In this document: positions 17,976 to 25,132 of the stretch, in pieces
Position numbering within the stretch: the stretch's first letter is position 1
Layout: each line of letters begins with the position of its first letter
Assembly: GCF_000212355.1 (NCBI RefSeq)
Contig: NC_015496.1
Location: forward strand, 2,760,001-2,824,000
Source of the DNA: Dokdonia sp. 4H-3-7-5
GTDB taxonomy: Bacteria; Bacteroidota; Bacteroidia; Flavobacteriales; Flavobacteriaceae
DNA length: 64,000 nt
Direction of reading: 5' to 3'
Notes under the pieces: model-generated
What the model saw: only the letters and a program-made list of their open reading frames with translations
Told to the model about the DNA's origin: nothing
Databases searched by the model: none
Position numbers and translations under genes: made by a program

Positions 17976-18016
17976 AAAACAACAAAGCCATCCCGTAAGG
18001 ATGGCTTTGTTGTTTT
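17976..18016. terminator. Strong bidirectional terminator
   Basis: A perfect 18-base stem (AAAACAACAAAGCCATCC and its complement) with a five-base CGTAA loop; the right arm overlaps the last codon of the convergent SulP gene. Confidence 0.93.
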
Positions 18017-20246
18017 AAATAACCGCTAGAAGTTCTCCAGTAATATTATGGATAACTTGCTGTAATCTTCTAGCATAGTCCAGCAACGCTTTAATTTCTT
18101 TAATCGTGGCAGGTCGCTCTTTGTTAAAAATAAGTAGCTGATCTCCTTTTGATTCTATGTGGTAATAAGGATTGCTCTCTAAGAAATGAATAAGCTCATT
18201 AGAAAAGAAACTCTTAATGGCATACTCGTTTTCTCCTAATAAAAAGAATCGATTAGAAAAATCTGTATGGCCATCAATGTTGATGTCATTCCACCCAGTT
18301 ATTGCATAAAACTTTTCTAAAAATCCTTCTTTATCTATTGTAAACGATGGAATAGGAGTAGGCAAGTCTATGGTGATCATAGTTGAGCGTACGGTTCCCT
18401 GTGCTATAAATTCTCCTTCGGAATAGATAATATCAAAAAGATGCAGCACATTATCATCATCCTTAAACTCGTTATATGAGTGATTTATATGTTTTGTCTG
18501 GAAATAAAGGAAATCTGTAAGCTCATGAACATCTTCATTTTTTTCTGGATGATATTCTAGATTATAGCTTTGAGCAAGTTCTTCAAGTGATACTTGGCGT
18601 TTGGTTTTACTCTTTGTAAACATCTTAGGCACTGTTATCATCTTGCGAAGTGCAAAAGGATGAGCAGAGTCTGTATCATGCATGTCTAAACCTACAACCT
18701 CAAAGTGCCCACCTTTTTTACTGAATACTTCTTGAAAGTCGTGAAGATTCTCCATGACTGTGTGATCTACAAAGCTACATTTTGAAAAATCTACTACCAC
18801 ATCCTGGCTCTCAGGAATAGCTTCGAGCTTTTGTTTGAGTTTGTAAAAGTTTAAAAAAGTACAAAAGTGTTTTACACTCACATAATAGTTACTTCCTCCT
18901 TTGTCTCCAGTTTCTTGGAACATCAACACGTTAGGCTTAAACATGTTTCTAAGAAATAGCCCTGTGCTTTTATTTAAAAGAATATGAATGATAAATGTGA
19001 TGACAATACCTGCTAGAATACCAGATATAAGATCTACAAACAAGGTAGTTAGTAATGTAACAAAGAAAATAAGTACTTGTTCTTTTCCTATGGTAAACAT
19101 CTTTCTCACAACTACAGGTGAAGCAAGCTTATATCCTGTATATACAAGAATAGCCATTAAAGCCGGCAATGGAATACGTGTAAGTTGTGTGCTAAATAAT
19201 GCAATAAAAATAACTAAGAATGTAGCGTGGCTAAAGTTGGCACTTCTATTAGTACCTCCATTATTTACATTTACAGAACTTCTAGCAATTACAGTAACCA
19301 CATTAAGTCCACCTAGAAACCCAGAGCCTACAGTCGCAAGACCTAAGGCCTTGAGGTCACGATTAATATTTGATCTACGTTTGAGGGGATCTAGCTTGTC
19401 TACTGCTTTTATACTAAGCAACGATTCTATACTTGCGATGAGGGTAAGTGACAAGACACTTGTCCAGAAGGTAAATGTCCCAACAGACCCAAAATTAGGT
19501 ATAGGTAAATCCTCTACGATATCTCCTAGTGCTGGGATACCACTTATCATATATTCTTGAGCAATAGGATTAGGTAAACCAAGTACAAGCTCATAATAAT
19601 AACTAAAACCTATAGAGAGTAACACGATCCACATAGGTGCAGGGACGAGTTGTAAATATTTGTTTCTGATTTTTCCATAAAAAATCATGATTGCAAGACT
19701 GCCTACGCCAAAAATAGCGGCAAAGATGAGTCCTGTATCTGTATAACTGAAAACGCCAATAATTGAATTTGGGATTTCAAGTAGATAGTCAATGCTCCCG
19801 TCGCGTGTAATTTTATTCCCGAGCATGATGTGGAACTGCTTTCCTAGGATAATAAGACCGATGGCGGCTAACATCCCTTGTATGGCAGAAGAGGGAAAGA
19901 AATCTGCTAGTTTTCCCATACGCAGAAAACCTAACAACATAAGTAGTCCGCCAGAACAAATAATAGCAGCATAGGTGCTTTCTAAGCCTAAAGCTGTAAT
20001 TGCTATGAGTACTACTCCCACAAGACCATTTCCGGGTCCTGTAATGGTCACATTACTACCACCAAGTATGGAGACTAGTATTCCTCCTACAACAGCAGTA
20101 ATAATTCCTGAGATAGGCGGAGCCTCACTAGCCATTGCAAGTCCTAGACCTAATGGTAGTGCAATAAGACTTACCACGAATCCTGAAAAAATATTTCGCG
20201 GAAGCGTTTTAAAAAAATTATTTATGGAATTCTCTTTTGGACTCAT
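18015..20246 (-). CDS. SulP family anion transporter with STAS domain and C-terminal extension
   Basis: 743 residues. The membrane part (about 20-430) has the SulP start LPRNIFSGFVVSLIALPLGLGL, in parts LPRNIFSGF and SLIALPLGLGLAMA, the substrate-site region GGSNVTITGPGNG and the conserved GLNVVTVIARSSVNVNNGG. A STAS domain follows (about 455-550; VVVDFSKCSFVDHTVMENL). About 190 further residues form a soluble tail I cannot assign. Substrate may be bicarbonate, sulfate or another anion. It overlaps the upstream universal stress protein gene by four bases (ATGA), so the two are translated together, and the stress protein is a likely partner. Confidence 0.88.
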   Translation of the reverse strand: MSPKENSINNFFKTLPRNIFSGFVVSLIALPLGLGLAMASEAPPISGIITAVVGGILVSILGGSNVTITGPGNGLVGVVLIAITALGLESTYAAIICSGGLLMLLGFLRMGKLADFFPSSAIQGMLAAIGLIILGKQFHIMLGNKITRDGSIDYLLEIPNSIIGVFSYTDTGLIFAAIFGVGSLAIMIFYGKIRNKYLQLVPAPMWIVLLSIGFSYYYELVLGLPNPIAQEYMISGIPALGDIVEDLPIPNFGSVGTFTFWTSVLSLTLIASIESLLSIKAVDKLDPLKRRSNINRDLKALGLATVGSGFLGGLNVVTVIARSSVNVNNGGTNRSANFSHATFLVIFIALFSTQLTRIPLPALMAILVYTGYKLASPVVVRKMFTIGKEQVLIFFVTLLTTLFVDLISGILAGIVITFIIHILLNKSTGLFLRNMFKPNVLMFQETGDKGGSNYYVSVKHFCTFLNFYKLKQKLEAIPESQDVVVDFSKCSFVDHTVMENLHDFQEVFSKKGGHFEVVGLDMHDTDSAHPFALRKMITVPKMFTKSKTKRQVSLEELAQSYNLEYHPEKNEDVHELTDFLYFQTKHINHSYNEFKDDDNVLHLFDIIYSEGEFIAQGTVRSTMITIDLPTPIPSFTIDKEGFLEKFYAITGWNDINIDGHTDFSNRFFLLGENEYAIKSFFSNELIHFLESNPYYHIESKGDQLLIFNKERPATIKEIKALLDYARRLQQVIHNITGELLAVI

Positions 20247-21091
20247 CGTACAATTAAAACATCTGTAGGGAGTTCTGTGAGAATATGCTCAATATCATGT
20301 GGAAATAAACGATCCAAAAATGATGTTTTTGATGGGGCGTTCATGATTAATAAATCTGCTCTTACGACCTCTGCATAGTGACCGATGGAGTATCCTCGTT
20401 TTCCAAAAATGGCTTGAGACCTTGCATCTACACGTTGCTGTATTTCTTTAGGCACTTTATTTATAATTTGCTGTACTCTGCTTTCCTCTCGTCTACGCAG
20501 TTTTTCTTTAGCAATATTTGCTCGGCGTAGTGAGGTATCATCATCTACATTTACGTGAATTTCGTTCTCAGTAATTTCTTCTACGATGGTCATTTTATCT
20601 GCACTCAGACCGTGAGCAACGTAAAAGGCAGTGGTAATGGTTTGTTCTGTTTTTGGATCTTCAAGCCCATTTACAACTACATGTTTACACGGAATACGTG
20701 TAACAGAGGGATTGATAAGTAAGAGCACAGAGCAAGAGGCACCTCGCGTTATTTTTCTGGCAATAGACCCTAAGTAGTAATTGACAAAATTTTCTCTTTG
20801 AAGGGCACCAACAATGAGTAAATCAATCTTTAAAGTACTGGCAGCTTCTATCATCACTTTAACAGGGTCTCCAGGCTTAAATACTATTTCAGATTTAAGA
20901 CCTTCTTGATGAAAACTAGTGAGTAACTTCTCAAAAGATTGATGTTTCACATCTGTATGATCACCTACGTGAATCACTACTAACGTTGCATTAAAATGAA
21001 TACATAGTCTAGCAGCCTCGTACAAGTTTGCTTTGAGGTTAGGAGAGAAGGTGGCGCCTACGCCTATAATTTTAAAGGGATTGGGACTCAC
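20243..21091 (-). CDS. Universal stress protein family, tandem Usp domains
   Basis: 282 residues. The first UspA fold (about 5-145) has IIGVGATFSPNLKANLYEAARL, here in parts IIGVGATFSP and NLYEAARL, then LLIVGALQRENFVNYYLGSIARKI cut as LLIVGALQREN and YYLGSIARKI, a Usp ATP-binding-like pattern. The second half (about 150-282) ends DLLIMNAPSKTSFLDRLFP and LPTDVLIVR. Start is GTG at 21091; no in-frame ATG lies between it and an upstream stop. Four-base overlap with the SulP gene points to a functional pair, for example stress control of anion transport. Confidence 0.85.
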   Translation of the reverse strand: MSPNPFKIIGVGATFSPNLKANLYEAARLCIHFNATLVVIHVGDHTDVKHQSFEKLLTSFHQEGLKSEIVFKPGDPVKVMIEAASTLKIDLLIVGALQRENFVNYYLGSIARKITRGASCSVLLLINPSVTRIPCKHVVVNGLEDPKTEQTITTAFYVAHGLSADKMTIVEEITENEIHVNVDDDTSLRRANIAKEKLRRREESRVQQIINKVPKEIQQRVDARSQAIFGKRGYSIGHYAEVVRADLLIMNAPSKTSFLDRLFPHDIEHILTELPTDVLIVR

Positions 21092-21194
21092 AGAGTCGTT
21101 TAGTTTTATGAGTGAGTCAAGGTAACATAATTATACATAACAATGATGTATATCCTGACTTTCCAGATATGATGACAACAAGCTGTTGTAAAAC

Positions 21195-21228
21195 ATAACA
21201 TCCAGATGCTTGAACATCTGGATGTTAT
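21195..21228. terminator. Intrinsic terminator
   Basis: A perfect 14-base stem (ATAACATCCAGATG and complement) with a CTTGAA loop, just past the stop of the minus-strand gene ending at 21246. Confidence 0.88.
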
Positions 21229-21245
21229 TATAATGTAGTTTTTAA

Positions 21246-21578
21246 TTACTGTTTTTTGAGACTGCTGTATATAGCATATTGCTCTTTAGTTAAAAACGTT
21301 TGCATATTACCATCTTTACGCTTGGCAAGTTTAGCAAGCTCTTCTTTTTTATCTGCAGCGCTAAGACCTCCAGCTCTAAGTCTATCTTCTGTAGATTTAA
21401 ATGCTTTTATAGTTTTAGAAATATTTGCTACTTGTTCTGAGCTAAGATTGAGTTTCTGTGTAAGCATGTCAATCTCACTTACTTTTTCTTTATTTACAGT
21501 ACTTACGCTAGGGCTTTGTGCTTGAACATTTGATATTCCAACAAAGACAAAGAGTACTAATGCGATAATTATTTTCAT
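21246..21578 (-). CDS. Small exported helical protein
   Basis: 110 residues. Signal peptide of about 20 residues (MKIIIALVLFVFVGISNVQA, cleavage before QSP). The mature protein is helix-rich and charged: MLTQKLNLSSEQVANISKTI, then LRAGGLSAADKKEELAKLAK and FLTKEQYAIYSSLKKQ, with the LNLSSEQ pattern seen in CpxP/Spy-like periplasmic helix-hairpin proteins. I cannot assign it to a named family. It is the last gene of a five-gene operon that begins with the MFS transporter at 24600. Confidence 0.7.
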   Translation of the reverse strand: MKIIIALVLFVFVGISNVQAQSPSVSTVNKEKVSEIDMLTQKLNLSSEQVANISKTIKAFKSTEDRLRAGGLSAADKKEELAKLAKRKDGNMQTFLTKEQYAIYSSLKKQ

Positions 21579-21595
21579 AATATTTATTTTTAAAA

Positions 21596-21943
21596 TTATA
21601 AGCTCAATAGTTTTTCTATATTTTCTAGAGGTCGTCCAATAACGGCCTTTTTTCCGAGAACTACAATGGGACGCTCTATTAATTTAGGATGTTGAGACAT
21701 AGCGGCTACAACATCCGTATCGCTAAGTTCTTTTCCTTTATAGTTTTCCTTCCAGATAGCTTCGCCTTTTCTTACGAGTTCCATAGGAGCTATATCAAGC
21801 ATATCAATAAGAGACGTAAGCGCTGATTCAGAAAGAGGATTATCAAGATATTTTATTACCTCAAATTCTTTTCCGGACTCTTCTAGCAAAGCTAGACCTT
21901 GCCTACTCTTTGAACAGCGAGGATTGTGATATATTTTAATCAT
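21596..21943 (-). CDS. ArsC/Spx-type glutaredoxin-like arsenate reductase family
   Basis: 115 residues, the usual size. The N-terminal IYHNPRCSKSRQGLALL carries the single catalytic Cys of the glutaredoxin-coupled ArsC family, followed by VIKYLDNPLS, MELVRKGEAIWKEN and the ligand-binding RPIVVLGKKAVIGRP. Its ATG overlaps the HAD gene stop by four bases. True arsenate reduction is not proven; no arsenite pump or ArsR lies nearby, and YfgD-like proteins of this type have other or unknown roles. Confidence 0.88.
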   Translation of the reverse strand: MIKIYHNPRCSKSRQGLALLEESGKEFEVIKYLDNPLSESALTSLIDMLDIAPMELVRKGEAIWKENYKGKELSDTDVVAAMSQHPKLIERPIVVLGKKAVIGRPLENIEKLLSL

Positions 21944-22608
21944 ATGTAATAGTTATTTTTTTGTAGTGTTACGTGCACTCCTTTTGATCTAAGTTGGACC
22001 GCAAGTGTTTGTGCATCTGCAAAATGAATACCTGTTATTCCAGCCACTTCACAACCTTGGATATTTTTTAGACTATCATCTATAAATAAAGCTTGAGACG
22101 GTTCAATCTTATAACGATCCAGCATAAGATCATAGATATCTTTATAGGGTTTGCGAGTTCCCTCATCACCAGACACTAGAATTCCCTCAAACCATTGCAA
22201 CCAAGGAAACTTTTTAAGCGCAATAGGGAATGTCTCACCACTCCAGTTAGTAAGTGCAAGCACTCTATAGTCGGGATTATCTATAAGCTGTTTTAGGATG
22301 TTGAGAGTTCCCTCATGAGTAAAACCTAGCATTTCCTCCCATCGGCCATAATACATTTTTATGAGCCTTTCATATTCTGGAAACATTGCTATGCGTTCTT
22401 GTGTAGCTTTTTCTAGAGAATAACCAGCGTCTTGGTTAACATTCCAGTCCCATGCGCAAACGTGATTGAGAAACCAATCCATCTTTGCTCGATCTCCTCT
22501 AAATTCTTTGAGATAAACGTATTCTGGACTCCAGTCTATGAGTACACCGCCTAGATCAAATATTATAGTATTTATATTTTGTTCTTTCACAGCGCTTTTT
22601 TTAGTCAA
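21940..22608 (-). CDS. HAD-superfamily hydrolase
   Basis: 222 residues. Motif I FDLGGVLIDWS with the nucleophile Asp, motif II LALTNWS, motif III lysine in EGTRKPYKDIYDL and motif IV FIDDSLKNIQG are all in order, which indicates a YihX/epoxide-hydrolase-N-terminal-like phosphatase with a helical C1 cap. Substrate unknown. The start is uncertain: TTG at 22608 overlaps the DJ-1 stop and fits coupling; GTG at 22590 is an alternative that would remove six residues. Confidence 0.85.
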   Translation of the reverse strand: MTKKSAVKEQNINTIIFDLGGVLIDWSPEYVYLKEFRGDRAKMDWFLNHVCAWDWNVNQDAGYSLEKATQERIAMFPEYERLIKMYYGRWEEMLGFTHEGTLNILKQLIDNPDYRVLALTNWSGETFPIALKKFPWLQWFEGILVSGDEGTRKPYKDIYDLMLDRYKIEPSQALFIDDSLKNIQGCEVAGITGIHFADAQTLAVQLRSKGVHVTLQKNNYYI

Positions 22609-23359
22609 TAATCGTGTGTGGGACGGTATCTAGATTCCAGTCTATCACTAATCCTCCTGCTAGTGAACGTGCTATTTCTGCACCATATAAGTGTTCTGTA
22701 AGGTAGAGTGCAGCCTCAAAACTTTTGGCACCACCAGCAGAGGTGATGTATTTCCCGTCGTGAACAAATAGGGTTTCTTTTCTAATATCAAGGGCTGGAA
22801 ACTTAGCTCTCATTTTATCTATATCACTCGGGAAAGTAGTAGAAACTTTATCATCGAGAAGTCCTGCCTGTGCAAGCACAAAAGCACCATCACAATGAGA
22901 AGTCATAAAAAGAGCTTCTTTATCTACTTTCTGAACAAAAGAAATCATCGCCTCATCATCTAGATCTGTATCTAGGTGATGCTCTGCGCTAGGGATTACT
23001 AGAATGTCAATCTTAGGCATTTTCTCTTGTGTATAATCAAAATCGGGTAGGAGGTACATACCTTCAAATGTTCTAATAGGATCCAGTGTATTTGCAACTG
23101 TAAACACATTCATCGCTTTAATGCTATCTCTATAGATTGTGTGCTGAAAAATATCAAAAGGCGCAGTGAGTTCCGTATTAAAAGTGCCATCCATAATTAA
23201 GAAAGCTACGTTATACCTAGATGTATCTAATACAGGTTGCGCTTTCGCGAAAGCGTTATTTTCATTTGAAGTTTTTTCTTGTAATGAGTTTTGATTGTCC
23301 TTATTAGTATTGCATGCTTGTACCACAAGGGCACTTAAAATGATAATGATAATTCTCAT
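22601..23359 (-). CDS. DJ-1/PfpI-family lipoprotein
   Basis: 252 residues. The lipoprotein signal MRIIIIILSALVVQAC has the lipobox Cys at residue 16, so the protein should sit on a membrane outside the cytoplasm, unusual for this fold. After a short linker comes a DJ-1/PfpI (class I glutamine amidotransferase-like) domain with the nucleophile-elbow Cys in MTSHCDGAFVLAQAG and a Glu/Asp-rich early loop. A perfect palindrome copy (23240-23255) encodes NNAFAKAQP in the linker directly behind the lipidation site. Reaction unknown. Second gene of the MFS operon. Confidence 0.85.
   Translation of the reverse strand: MRIIIIILSALVVQACNTNKDNQNSLQEKTSNENNAFAKAQPVLDTSRYNVAFLIMDGTFNTELTAPFDIFQHTIYRDSIKAMNVFTVANTLDPIRTFEGMYLLPDFDYTQEKMPKIDILVIPSAEHHLDTDLDDEAMISFVQKVDKEALFMTSHCDGAFVLAQAGLLDDKVSTTFPSDIDKMRAKFPALDIRKETLFVHDGKYITSAGGAKSFEAALYLTEHLYGAEIARSLAGGLVIDWNLDTVPHTIID
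23240..23255. repeat. Iterated palindrome inside the DJ-1 lipoprotein gene
   Basis: Perfect 16-base CGCTTTCGCGAAAGCG, read as AFAKA in the linker after the lipobox. Confidence 0.95.
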
Positions 23360-23364
23360 AAATC

Positions 23365-24600
23365 TTATTTTGAAGTTAAAGATACAGGTTCTGGCGGTGT
23401 TTCATTTGCAAGCATGCGCTTAACAATATATAACAATAGCCAAGCGATAAGGGTGAGTCCTATCAAAAATATCCACGTTGTTTGAAAACCAAATGCTTCT
23501 GTGATTTGCATACCACTATTGTGCCCAAAAATATGCGCTACCGAAAACGACATGCTGTAAACGCCCATGTATGCGCCTTGTCTTCCTAACTTAGAGCGAT
23601 CTAAAGCAAATTTATTACTAAAGGGAAACGAAATCATCTCCCCAAAGGTTGCGATAATCATCCCAATGACTATAATGCCTACCCATGTTTCCCATAGTAG
23701 TAACACAAAACTAGCACCTGTCATGAGTAATCCCAAGATGGTGCTTTGTACGTTAGAGAGGTTTTTCTTTTCCATCCAGGCGATGAGTGGCATTTCAAAA
23801 ACTACAATCAAAATACCGTTAAGAGCAAGAATGAGTCCTATGGCATCCTCACCAAGCTTATATTCATCTTTATAATATAATGGCACTGTCGAAAAGTATT
23901 GCACAAAGACAATCCCAAATAGCGCAAGCGCAACGAGAAACAGTACATAAGGCGTGTCAAGTAAAGGTTTTTTAGGGTTTTCAATCATGACTTCTTTATC
24001 AAGTTCCTTTGTTTTTTTAGGATTTAATACTTGAGTCATCAAGATTGCAGCAAAGAGACACGTCAAGCCGTCTACATAGAATAGTGCATCATAGCCTGCT
24101 GTGGCAATAAGAATTCCTCCCACAGCGGGCCCTACAGAAAAACCTAGATTAATAGCAAGTCGTATGAGGGTAAGCGAGCGTGTTTTATTTTCTGGTTTTG
24201 AGTAGGCACTAAGCGCTACAAAAAATGCAGGACGCCCCATATCTGCTAGTGCCATGAGGATAAAAAATGAGAAGCACATTACCCAGAAAGTCTCTACATG
24301 CATCACCCATAAAAAGTTTATTCCAGTAAAAATTAAACTGACAAGGATGACTTTATAATAACCTATAACATCACATAATTTACCGCCTAGCCATGCTCCT
24401 GCAAAAGACCCAAGACCATAAGATGTCATGATCCATGCAACATCAGGCAGGCTAAAATGAAGATCTTTATTTAAATAAATAGAAAGAAAAGGAATCACCA
24501 TCGCACCCGCTCTGTTTATCAATGTGATGAGCGATAGCCACCAGATTTCTCTAGATAGCCCCTTAAAGGTATTTGTATAGTTGCGTAGTAGTGTTTTCAT
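23365..24600 (-). CDS. Major facilitator superfamily transporter
   Basis: 411 residues with twelve hydrophobic segments predicted by eye. The loop between helices 2 and 3 has GSFAGAWLGGKLCDVIGYYK, the MFS G-x-L-x-D-x-x-G signature, and IRLAINLGFSVGPAVGGIL is the drug-efflux-like helix 5 motif. The family is closest to YdgF/DHA1-like exporters. Substrate unknown. It is the first gene of an operon with DJ-1, HAD and ArsC-like genes spaced by five bases or overlapping, so the pump may export something those enzymes handle. Confidence 0.88.
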   Translation of the reverse strand: MKTLLRNYTNTFKGLSREIWWLSLITLINRAGAMVIPFLSIYLNKDLHFSLPDVAWIMTSYGLGSFAGAWLGGKLCDVIGYYKVILVSLIFTGINFLWVMHVETFWVMCFSFFILMALADMGRPAFFVALSAYSKPENKTRSLTLIRLAINLGFSVGPAVGGILIATAGYDALFYVDGLTCLFAAILMTQVLNPKKTKELDKEVMIENPKKPLLDTPYVLFLVALALFGIVFVQYFSTVPLYYKDEYKLGEDAIGLILALNGILIVVFEMPLIAWMEKKNLSNVQSTILGLLMTGASFVLLLWETWVGIIVIGMIIATFGEMISFPFSNKFALDRSKLGRQGAYMGVYSMSFSVAHIFGHNSGMQITEAFGFQTTWIFLIGLTLIAWLLLYIVKRMLANETPPEPVSLTSK

Positions 24601-24645
24601 AAATGATAGATTAGATGGTAAAGACCTACGCTAGACCATAAAATT

Positions 24646-24675
24646 AAAGAGTCCAGCGTGGTGGCCGGACTCTTT
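24646..24675 (-). terminator. Terminator between the small membrane gene and the MFS operon
   Basis: Nine-base stem (AAAGAGTCC / GGACTCTTT) with a 12-base inner part; on the minus strand a T-rich stretch follows. It would end transcription coming from the gene at 24830-25090. Confidence 0.75.
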
Positions 24676-24702
24676 TATATTGTTACTCTTTATAATCATA
24701 TA

Positions 24703-24761
24703 GTGACAACATATCAAGTCCGGCGCAGCGTTGCGCACGAGATGAATGTATATGTTGTGAC
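24703..24761. other. Long nested hairpin in the gap at 24601-24829
   Basis: An outer 12-base inverted repeat (GTGACAACATAT and ATATGTTGTGAC, one mismatch) encloses a second, G+C-rich hairpin GCGCA-GCGT-TGCGC (24723-24736). It carries no open frame. Possible processed RNA, repeat element or regulatory structure. A one-mismatch copy of the iterated palindrome lies next to it (24806-24825). Confidence 0.45.
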
Positions 24762-24829
24762 TAATATCATACTATGTGTAAAGTTATAAAAATAATTGAG
24801 TTGAATACGCTTTCGCTAAAGCGTAACGT

Positions 24830-25090
24830 TTATACAATCTCTCCTCTTGATTTCAATTCTTTTTTGATAGCCTTTCTTATAATAATCTGCAATGGAACAG
24901 TACCCAAGCAAGAAATGCCAACTACTAGTGTACCTATAAAAGAATTTGAGTCTTCTCTTGTAGTAATCCCGTAAATCGAGATACCAATGAGAAATGATAT
25001 CACGATAAGTAAGGCAATAATAATTACTGTAATCAAGTTAAGATTAGAGCGAAGTTGGGCAGAGGTTTTATTAGAAAGGTCTATTTTCAT
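24830..25090 (-). CDS. Small two-helix membrane protein
   Basis: 86 residues. A charged N-terminus (MKIDLSNKTSAQLRSNLN) precedes two hydrophobic helices (about 19-42, LITVIIIALLIVISFLIGIS; and 52-70, FIGTLVVGISCLGTVPLQII) and a basic tail (RKAIKKELKSRGEIV). Flavobacteria have many such two-helix proteins; I recognise no function. It lies 42 bases after the M14 peptidase gene and probably shares its transcript, then a terminator follows. Confidence 0.65.
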   Translation of the reverse strand: MKIDLSNKTSAQLRSNLNLITVIIIALLIVISFLIGISIYGITTREDSNSFIGTLVVGISCLGTVPLQIIIRKAIKKELKSRGEIV

Positions 25091-25132
25091 ATTGATTGTG
25101 AATATGATTTAAAAACAAATTATAAGTTACGA

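Noticed and set aside
18988-19560. 190-codon plus-strand frame opposite the SulP gene
   Set aside because: Mirror of a long membrane-protein gene; no promoter, no family, composition is that of an antisense shadow.
21596-21943. Arsenic-resistance operon
   Set aside because: Only an ArsC-like gene is present; no ArsR, arsenite pump or methyltransferase near it.
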